This document shows positions 58,445 to 64,000 of a stretch of DNA of 64,000 nt, piece after piece; position 1 is the stretch's first letter, and each line of letters begins with the position of its first letter. The stretch covers positions 372,001 through 436,000 of the forward strand of contig CAJPOP010000001.1 in assembly GCA_905372305.1 (NCBI GenBank), written 5' to 3'. The translations under genes were made by a program, and so were the position numbers. The notes beneath the pieces are model-generated. The model saw nothing but the letters and a program-made list of their open reading frames with translations. It did not search any database and was not told the DNA's origin. Source of the stretch: Candidatus Saccharimonadota bacterium (GTDB lineage Bacteria; Patescibacteriota; Saccharimonadia; Saccharimonadales; Saccharimonadaceae).

Positions 58445-59659
58445 TTAAGTTTGTATCTGCCGCGATAATCGCCAGCGAACATCGCGAATAGCGTTCATGT
58501 AGTATAAAAAGGCGTCGTACGGCGAATCGTACGGACTAAAATATGCATGAACGTCGCCATCGGTGAACCATTTGGTGCACATATAATACAGATGGTCTGA
58601 CGTCTGCAGCCTTCTCCAGTCGCTAATTAGCGATTTGTCACCGCTGGATAGTATGCTGCTTTCTAAGTCATACAAATACCGCAAAGCTTCCGACTGCAAA
58701 TCATTGCCATTCCAAGCTGTCAAATCGCGCTCGCTGTCAGCCCAAGTGACTGGCGACGGCATGCTGATTTCGCCGACTGGACGCTGCGCAGATAACGCCT
58801 CGCTAACGGTATAAAATGTATTGTCAGGATTATTCAGCCAGCAGCCGACGAAACTCTCAAAGAAGTCAAAAATACCTGTCTCCGACCACTGATGTTCGCC
58901 AAATGTTTCATAATCCATGAATAGGTTAAGCAGCGGCGCGTGCTGCAGCGAATCCATCGCCCAAGCATTAAACTTTTCTGCTGTCAGCGGCCAGCCGTTC
59001 CAATTTCGATTGCTAAAGCGGAACGCCAAGTCGTCGCTTAAGCAATAATTTTTCAGAAGCAAACCAATCTTTTCTGTGCCGCTCGGGCGGTATACGTAAT
59101 TCGGGCTGCGCCAATCCAGAATTGGATCCCAGCCTTCCGCCAATACGCCGCTGAAATTGTGATTCTCTGCCCATTTGGCTAGCTGATCATTATACGCTAA
59201 CTCTGTATTTGCTAAAACGCGCGTTTCCACGCCAAAAATTCGGCGGATAGCCTGGCGGTGTAATTCAATCTGAGTCTCAAACTCCTGCAAAGAATAAAAG
59301 AACGCCAAACTGTGATGGTACGGACTTGATAATATCTCCACGCGGCCTGTAGCAACTAGCCGCTTGAAGCTTTCTAAAACTTCAGGATTGAACTGTTGTG
59401 CCTGTTCCAGGAATGTGCCGCTGATACTGAGAGATAGCTTAAAGTCAGGATATTTGCGCAGCATTTTTTGCAGCAGCGCATTCATCGGCAGGTATGATTT
59501 GCGGGCAATTTTATGGAAAATTTGCTGGTTGTTCTGGGCTGGATTGTGGCCGTCTGAAAAATAGTCGTGCCGCTGCGCCGTGTCGAAAACACTGTATTGC
59601 CGTAGCCGCCATGGCTGATGGACATGAAGGTAAAGCGTTATGCCGCGCCTGTCGTTCAT
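58445..59659 (-). CDS. Glycoside hydrolase family 57 protein
   Basis: A 404-residue (beta/alpha)7 enzyme. ITLYLHVHQPWRLRQYS at the N-terminus, LANTELAYND (candidate catalytic Glu) and LFMDYETFGEHQW (Asp-Glu) are GH57 motifs. Members are alpha-amylases, branching enzymes or 4-alpha-glucanotransferases. Its ATG overlaps the stop of the upstream glycosyltransferase by four bases, so the pair probably makes or remodels alpha-glucan. Confidence 0.9.
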   Translation of the reverse strand: MNDRRGITLYLHVHQPWRLRQYSVFDTAQRHDYFSDGHNPAQNNQQIFHKIARKSYLPMNALLQKMLRKYPDFKLSLSISGTFLEQAQQFNPEVLESFKRLVATGRVEILSSPYHHSLAFFYSLQEFETQIELHRQAIRRIFGVETRVLANTELAYNDQLAKWAENHNFSGVLAEGWDPILDWRSPNYVYRPSGTEKIGLLLKNYCLSDDLAFRFSNRNWNGWPLTAEKFNAWAMDSLQHAPLLNLFMDYETFGEHQWSETGIFDFFESFVGCWLNNPDNTFYTVSEALSAQRPVGEISMPSPVTWADSERDLTAWNGNDLQSEALRYLYDLESSILSSGDKSLISDWRRLQTSDHLYYMCTKWFTDGDVHAYFSPYDSPYDAFLYYMNAIRDVRWRLSRQIQT

Positions 59660-60873
59660 GAAATTACTCCTTTGGATAATGAAATTTTATACAACTTTAA
59701 ACACTGGCGCGCTGCATCTTGCCAGGAAATCTTCGCGTATTCATCTTTCACATTTTTCTTCAGCGTCTCTCGTAATGCTGCAGATTGGGCGATATTAACA
59801 ATCTCATCAGCCAGGCGGTTAACGTCCCAATAATCAAACCGCATAATATTATTTAACACTTCGCCAACTCCGGATTGGCGGCTAATTAATAGCGCAGTGT
59901 CATGATGAGCCGCCTCCAATGCGGTTAGACCAAACGGTTCAGACACCGAACTCATCACAAATACGTCGATCAGATGGTATATATCGCGCCATTGCTTGCC
60001 GCGGACGAATCCGGTAAAAATCACTTTATCGCTAATCCCCAGGCTGGCTGCTAGCGTAATAAGCTCGTCTCGCTGCTCGCCGCTGCCTGATAAGACGAAA
60101 GCGATTTTATCGTACTTGCTCAATGCTGCCGAAGCGGCGCGCACGAAGTAGGTTAGTCCTTTCTGTACTGTCAGCCGCGTCAATGTGCCGACAATCGTGT
60201 AACCGTCACTTTTCAAGTCTTCAAGGTATTTGTAGGTGTCGATATCGTACTCGTGCGGCGGCAGGCTAGCTAGGTCAATGGCGTTATAAATCACCTCAAT
60301 TTTCTCTGGCGGGATGTGGTAATTTTTGACAATTATGTCTTTGGTGATTTGGCTAACAGCGATGATTCGGTCGGCCATCATCAAACCGTGCTGCTCAATC
60401 TCGTGTACCAGCGGATTACCAAGCTGCTCGCCCGAGCGGTCAAATTCTGTCGCGTGTACGTGCACAATCAGCGGCGCATTGCTGTTTTCCTTAGCGATAA
60501 TACCAGCCTCCATCGTCAGCCAGTCATGAGCGTGAATGGCGTCCGGCGGATGCTTGCGGACAAATTGCCGGACGAACTTACCGTAACGGCGCTGCACTGC
60601 CCGCATTGGTGATAAGCCGTGCTCGTCTTTAGCGTTTTCCCGGTCTTCCGGCGTGCCGTGATCATATGCGCCCAAATTGTAATAATTTGGCGGCAGCGGC
60701 GTCGCCGAATACACATTCATATAATCGATACCTGGATGCTTGGCAGAATAAGGAACGACAAAATCAATATCAACGCCCTGGGAAGCGAGCGCTTTTGACA
60801 TTTGGTAACAGGCCACACCAAGACCGCCGCTATTATGCGGAGGCAACTCCCACCCAAGCATCAAAATCTTCAT
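59656..60873 (-). CDS. Glycosyltransferase family 4, glycogen-synthase-like
   Basis: A 405-residue GT-B enzyme. MKILMLGWELPPHNSGGLGV resembles the N-terminus of starch/glycogen synthase-like GT4/GT5 proteins, with IHAHDWLTMEAG in the first domain and VFVMSSVSEPFGLTALEA (E-x7-E motif) in the second. It likely transfers glucose from a nucleotide sugar to glucan. First gene of the pair with GH57, a combination also common in archaea and thermophiles. Confidence 0.88.
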   Translation of the reverse strand: MKILMLGWELPPHNSGGLGVACYQMSKALASQGVDIDFVVPYSAKHPGIDYMNVYSATPLPPNYYNLGAYDHGTPEDRENAKDEHGLSPMRAVQRRYGKFVRQFVRKHPPDAIHAHDWLTMEAGIIAKENSNAPLIVHVHATEFDRSGEQLGNPLVHEIEQHGLMMADRIIAVSQITKDIIVKNYHIPPEKIEVIYNAIDLASLPPHEYDIDTYKYLEDLKSDGYTIVGTLTRLTVQKGLTYFVRAASAALSKYDKIAFVLSGSGEQRDELITLAASLGISDKVIFTGFVRGKQWRDIYHLIDVFVMSSVSEPFGLTALEAAHHDTALLISRQSGVGEVLNNIMRFDYWDVNRLADEIVNIAQSAALRETLKKNVKDEYAKISWQDAARQCLKLYKISLSKGVIS

Positions 60874-60998
60874 CTCTATCCTATTGTAGGACTGTGCTTA
60901 TGTTTTTTCAAGGGGTTTTGGTATTTTTTTCACAAGTTTTTATTTTCACGGATCGCAGACTTTTTAATGATGTGAATTTTACTGAAATTTGTAGTTTG

Positions 60999-61028
60999 CG
61001 AGAAAAAGAAAAAGCGCTTTTGCGCTTT
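60999..61028 (-). terminator. Terminator of tRNA-Gly
   Basis: On the minus strand AAAGCGC-AAAA-GCGCTTT (61028-61011), followed by TTCTTTTTC. Confidence 0.75.
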
Positions 61029-61036
61029 GGATGAAT

Positions 61037-61111
61037 TGGTGCGGGTAGAGGGAGTCGAACCCTCGTCTCATGCTTGGGAAGCATACATAATAGCCGTTAT
61101 ACGATACCCGC
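61037..61111 (-). tRNA. tRNA-Gly (CCC)
   Basis: On the minus strand acceptor GCGGGTA/TACCCGC, anticodon stem TATGC/GCATG with loop TTCCCAA (anticodon CCC), T-arm GAGGG/CCCTC, encoded CCA. 75 bases. Confidence 0.9.
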
Positions 61112-61166
61112 GCTGACTATATTATACACTATGCTTTGGCTATTTTTGCAGGACATTACTTCCGGA

Positions 61167-61203
61167 TTGACATAACCGGTTTCCTTGCTACAATCAAAGT
61201 ATG
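61167..61203 (+). promoter_or_regulatory. Leaderless-type promoter of the CAP-domain gene
   Basis: TTGACA (61167-61172), 16 bases, TACAAT (61189-61194), six bases, ATG (61201). Confidence 0.6.
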
Positions 61204-62049
61204 AAAAAACAAAAACTTGTAATTATATTAGTTATTCTAACACTGATCGGGGCGGGGATAGGCGTATACATTGCTGTACGCATTGCGCCAAAAAATAAGG
61301 ACAATGCCAGCCGGCAGCAGGAGCAAAAGACAGCCTCCAGTTCTAACTCTACTAAGTCTGGTTCTGGCAATAGTTCTGGTGGTAGTAAGTCTAATACAGA
61401 TTCCAAACCTAAGCAGTCTACGCCGAACCAGCAAGAGAAGAAGTCTGAAAAACCGCAGCCAAACCAAAAAGAACAGAGAATTGACCCTGTACGCCCGAAG
61501 CATAACCCAGCCCCGCAACCACCGGCGAGTCCAGCCTCGCCGCCGCCGAAAAACAACCAACGGCCAGCTCCGCAACCTCAGCAGCCCGGTAACTCGCAGC
61601 AGCCTGCGCCGAATCCGCAGCCAAATCCAAATCCGCAGCCGCAACCAGCAGACCAAGATAAAAAGTATGACATAGGCCCGCCAGATGCTTTGGAGATTCT
61701 TGAGCTGATTAATTACGCTCGTAGTAAGGAAAATCTGAAACCGTTAAAGATGTACGAGCCGCTTAATCGAACAGCACAGTGGATGGCGAATGACATGAAA
61801 GAGAATGATTATTTTAGCCATTATAAACCAGGCACAACTATTCCGCACGGACTGCTTAAGGCTAGGGCTGTCTGCAACGCGCCGGCCGAGAATCTGGTGC
61901 AAACTTCGCCGCCAGACTTGCACACTAGCCGCGTAGCCTTTAACGCCTGGATGCAATCGCCGCCGCACAGGCAATCCATCATGTCGAGCACTTATACGCT
62001 AACCGGATTTGGCATCGCCGGCAATAAGATTGTGGAGCATTTTTGTTGA
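61201..62049 (+). CDS. Exported CAP/SCP-like domain protein
   Basis: A 282-residue protein. N-terminal membrane anchor or signal (5-28, LVIILVILTLIGAGIGVYIA), a long low-complexity Pro/Gln/Asn/Lys-rich linker (30-155) and a C-terminal CAP domain (about 165-282) with LELINYARSKENLKPL, YFSHYKPG, PAENLV and WMQSPPHRQSIMS. CAP proteins act outside the cell, and some bind lipids or have peptidase-like sites. The linker could span the cell wall and display the domain to the host bacterium. Confidence 0.85.
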   Translation: MKKQKLVIILVILTLIGAGIGVYIAVRIAPKNKDNASRQQEQKTASSSNSTKSGSGNSSGGSKSNTDSKPKQSTPNQQEKKSEKPQPNQKEQRIDPVRPKHNPAPQPPASPASPPPKNNQRPAPQPQQPGNSQQPAPNPQPNPNPQPQPADQDKKYDIGPPDALEILELINYARSKENLKPLKMYEPLNRTAQWMANDMKENDYFSHYKPGTTIPHGLLKARAVCNAPAENLVQTSPPDLHTSRVAFNAWMQSPPHRQSIMSSTYTLTGFGIAGNKIVEHFC

Positions 62050-62054
62050 TTTAC

Positions 62055-62921
62055 CTAAGCTTCGTCAACTATATTCATATTGACAGCATCAGAAAAAATC
62101 ATCAACTCGGAGCCAATTTTTGAATTGTGGTGAGCAGAATATCTGAGGTCAAAAGTCCGGTATTTTCTGTCGGGGTAGATGTCGAGGATTTCTTTTTCAT
62201 TGTCGTAGCTCAGAATCCATTTTGCTTTGTGATGCTTGTTTAGTGAAGCGGCGAGTCTCTGATGGTCCTTTAACTTGAGGGCGTTTAAGTAAAGGTCTGC
62301 ACCTTTTACAAAATATGGCGGGTCAACATAGAAGAAGCTATTTGGATCTTTCGCGTAACGCTCAATAACATCTACGCCGTCCTCATTGAGAACAGTAAGT
62401 CTGTCGCTATAAAGTCCTATGAGTTTTATTTTCTCGATGAGATTTTGTTTATTGTATCGAGCGTCAATTTTCCATTCGCCAAGCTGCTGCTTGCCGCCAA
62501 TCGGCCCTGCGTTTAGAATGCCAGAGCGATTAGTTCGATTAAGGAAGAAAGTTGCAAAACCAAGTGACAGCCTGTCGGATGTGTCGACCGCCCTATAGAT
62601 TTTTTTCTGTCGTTCCCACTCTTCGACAGTTACGGGAGTATTTAATACTCGCTCAATAAAATCTGCATTATGTTCCTTTAAGGAAAACCAAAATGAATAT
62701 ATGGCTGGATCATAGTCATTAACAACGATTCTACACACCTTCTCAAGCAAAAGAAGTGATATGGCCGCTCCAGCACCACCAGCATAAGGCTCTATGTATG
62801 TAATATCTTTCCATTCATGTTTTTCTATGACAGTGTCGAAGAAAGCAAAGAGAGCTGTCTTGCCACCTGGATAGCGCAGGGGGGTAAATAAGTGTTTTCT
62901 ATGGGTTTGTGTTTTTATCAT
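62055..62921 (-). CDS. Dam-type DNA adenine N6-methyltransferase (D12 class)
   Basis: A 288-residue methylase. SAM-binding LRYPGGKTALFAFF, YIEPYAGGAGAAISLL, VNDYDPAIYSFW and the catalytic FFYVDPPYF (D-P-P-Y) are in the alpha-class order. The recognition sequence cannot be read from sequence. The start at 62921 (MIKTQTHRK) follows AGAGGA; it overlaps the upstream gene by 23 bases, so the two are translationally coupled and may form a modification/restriction or regulatory pair. Confidence 0.9.
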   Translation of the reverse strand: MIKTQTHRKHLFTPLRYPGGKTALFAFFDTVIEKHEWKDITYIEPYAGGAGAAISLLLLEKVCRIVVNDYDPAIYSFWFSLKEHNADFIERVLNTPVTVEEWERQKKIYRAVDTSDRLSLGFATFFLNRTNRSGILNAGPIGGKQQLGEWKIDARYNKQNLIEKIKLIGLYSDRLTVLNEDGVDVIERYAKDPNSFFYVDPPYFVKGADLYLNALKLKDHQRLAASLNKHHKAKWILSYDNEKEILDIYPDRKYRTFDLRYSAHHNSKIGSELMIFSDAVNMNIVDEA

Positions 62922-64000
62922 TTTCCTCTGCTTCAATTATACCCTGAATCAGAAAGTTGAATACAACTTCGATATTTTTCCAGAACTTTCGAATGCTATT
63001 CTCATCAGCAAAATAACCGATATTATGTACGACTTGATTAAGATTCTGCGTGTAAAGCTGGGAGTTCAAGGCGCTAATGACACCTCTTACGTTCGCATTG
63101 TTGGTGGCGTATGTTGCCGATATGTAGTTTATCTTTTCTCTCAGCTGCACTTTATTAGAACCGTTGCCGGCAACTATCAGATTATTGTTGCCGTCGAACC
63201 TTTCACCTCTGGATTCAAGATACCTGTGTACTGTTACTTCAAGTAGAGTGCGCACCAGCATTGATGTTGCTGTTGGACAGTCTTTGACAATCACTCTTTG
63301 TAACTCTTTGTGAATCTCGTTAATTTTCTCGGATTGCTTGCCGAGCTTTAGCCTTTTTGCAGTTGGCTTGATAAGTGTTGGGTATACCTTTTGCTGAGAA
63401 TTAGAGTATATTGTCTTCCCTTTTTGTGTGATTTCAATCTCCTCCTCGCCAAGTAGGTTTGTTGCTCTGCTATCCTCTAACTCTTTATTGATGTTTTCTA
63501 TGCGAGTGTCATCAAAGTCGAGTGCGCTAAGATATTTCTGCTGTTTTTCAATTGTGTTATACGCGCGCGACCAACTCTCTCCGCTGGAAGGCTTATTCGT
63601 CAGTAAGTCATAAACGAAAACTTTGAGCTTTTTTAGCAACAAGTCTTCGTTTCTTATGTCTAGCGTGCCGTCATCAAGAACATCGTAGCCAAAGAACGCA
63701 GCACCCGGGGTACTATCAACGATGCGATAAAAATTAGTTACCCTCCCTTCACCGAGTGCGTCCTTTTTCATTTGATAAGGCAGGTCAATTTTATCAACCA
63801 GATCAGCAATCGCGGCTCGTTTCACTCTCTGTCTATAATTGGCATCACCGCGCTTCTTGGTACGTACACCATGTCTGTCTCTTTCAACCTGACCCCACGA
63901 CTTTTCGTTGTTATTTTTCAAATGTTTACGTTCAATATACCGGTTTGCTGTATCGATACTGTCGGTTACAATACAATCAAGAGTTGTTGTGGTGGTAATA
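62899..64000 (-). CDS. Partial protein coupled to the Dam-type methylase, ParB-like family possible
   Basis: The frame stays open to the window edge, so the 5' end is missing; at least 366 residues are present. The visible start TDSIDTANRYIERKH, then VERDRHGVRTKKRG and RVKRAAIADLVDKI, loosely resembles the region after a ParB/Srx nuclease-like domain (I-E-x-R-H...W-x-x-x-E-x-A). The C-terminal half is helical (SMLVRTLLEVTVHRYLES). Overlap with the methylase implies a joint function such as restriction, but no nuclease motif is visible in this part. Confidence 0.45.
   Translation of the reverse strand, partial: ITTTTTLDCIVTDSIDTANRYIERKHLKNNNEKSWGQVERDRHGVRTKKRGDANYRQRVKRAAIADLVDKIDLPYQMKKDALGEGRVTNFYRIVDSTPGAAFFGYDVLDDGTLDIRNEDLLLKKLKVFVYDLLTNKPSSGESWSRAYNTIEKQQKYLSALDFDDTRIENINKELEDSRATNLLGEEEIEITQKGKTIYSNSQQKVYPTLIKPTAKRLKLGKQSEKINEIHKELQRVIVKDCPTATSMLVRTLLEVTVHRYLESRGERFDGNNNLIVAGNGSNKVQLREKINYISATYATNNANVRGVISALNSQLYTQNLNQVVHNIGYFADENSIRKFWKNIEVVFNFLIQGIIEAEENDKNTNP

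Noticed and set aside
61237..61656. Arg/Leu-rich antisense frames over the CAP protein linker
   Set aside because: They are complements of the Pro/Gln/Asn low-complexity linker and have no start signals.

Overview
The window looks like a chromosome segment of a Candidatus Saccharibacteria (TM7, Patescibacteria/CPR) cell. This is inferred from zinc-free L36 and L33, a streamlined pentose-phosphate/lower-glycolysis gene set, a split transketolase, a GH57/GT4 glucan pair, many small secreted proteins of unknown function, and a standard code in which TGA is a stop. A species cannot be named from sequence alone.

Layout. 1-4.2 kb: ribosomal/RNA polymerase operon infA-rpmJ-rpsM-rpsK-rpsD-rpoA-rplQ-rplM-rpsI with promoter and terminator. 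4.3-6.9 kb: a one-domain M16-like peptidase, a coiled-coil protein, a decayed pseudogene and a SLOG-fold protein. 6.9-14.7 kb: pheT, a membrane-anchored FKBP isomerase, thioredoxin reductase, pyrophosphatase, a (p)ppGpp synthetase/hydrolase and GAPDH. 14.6-20.6 kb: central carbon genes rpiB-rpe-tkt(N)-tkt(C), class II aldolase and a PfkB kinase, interrupted by two related minus-strand cassettes. 20.6-26 kb: LOG-like protein, malic enzyme, lipoprotein genes and one complete IS481-like insertion sequence. 26-33.7 kb: rplS, a VanZ-like protein, an rnhB-yraN fusion, more small exported proteins, aminopeptidase N, an exported HNH nuclease and a HAD phosphatase. 33.8-40.7 kb: nusA-clpC-(HExxH protein)-radA-PIN/TRAM, which keeps part of the Firmicutes clpC-radA-yacL order. 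40.8-49 kb: PBP1A, tyrS, HAD, GH13, a TrpR-like regulator and an aspartoacylase-like protein. 49-51 kb: tRNA cluster (Phe, Thr, Tyr, then Thr) and small proteins. 51-58.4 kb: AAA/DUF4143 ATPase, deoxyribosyltransferase-like protein, AlkD-like protein, a large SF1 helicase, nitroreductase and L33. 58.4-62 kb: GH57, GT4, tRNA-Gly and an exported CAP protein. The window ends inside a gene that overlaps a Dam-type methylase.

Three observations stand out. (1) Two minus-strand mini-units, about 14643-15110 and 18112-18623, share the same promoter, a covarying 5' hairpin and a conserved 3' structured element, yet carry unrelated small ORFs. A third unit near 29.2-29.6 kb has the same promoter. (2) A palindromic element of about 108 bp with compensatory changes occurs once between genes (11881-11988) and once in frame inside the rnhB-yraN fusion (27911-28017), which resembles Rickettsia palindromic elements in behaviour. 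(3) At least a dozen transcription-unit first genes have the -10 box six or seven bases before the start codon and no Shine-Dalgarno, the signature of leaderless mRNAs. The IS481-like element is also flanked by an unusually long 25-bp direct repeat.

Taken together, the genes describe a small host-dependent cell. It has complete translation parts, lower glycolysis and non-oxidative pentose phosphate reactions, storage-glucan handling, peptidoglycan synthesis, exported degradative enzymes (nuclease, M1 and M16 peptidases, HExxH peptidase) and many lineage-specific surface proteins.
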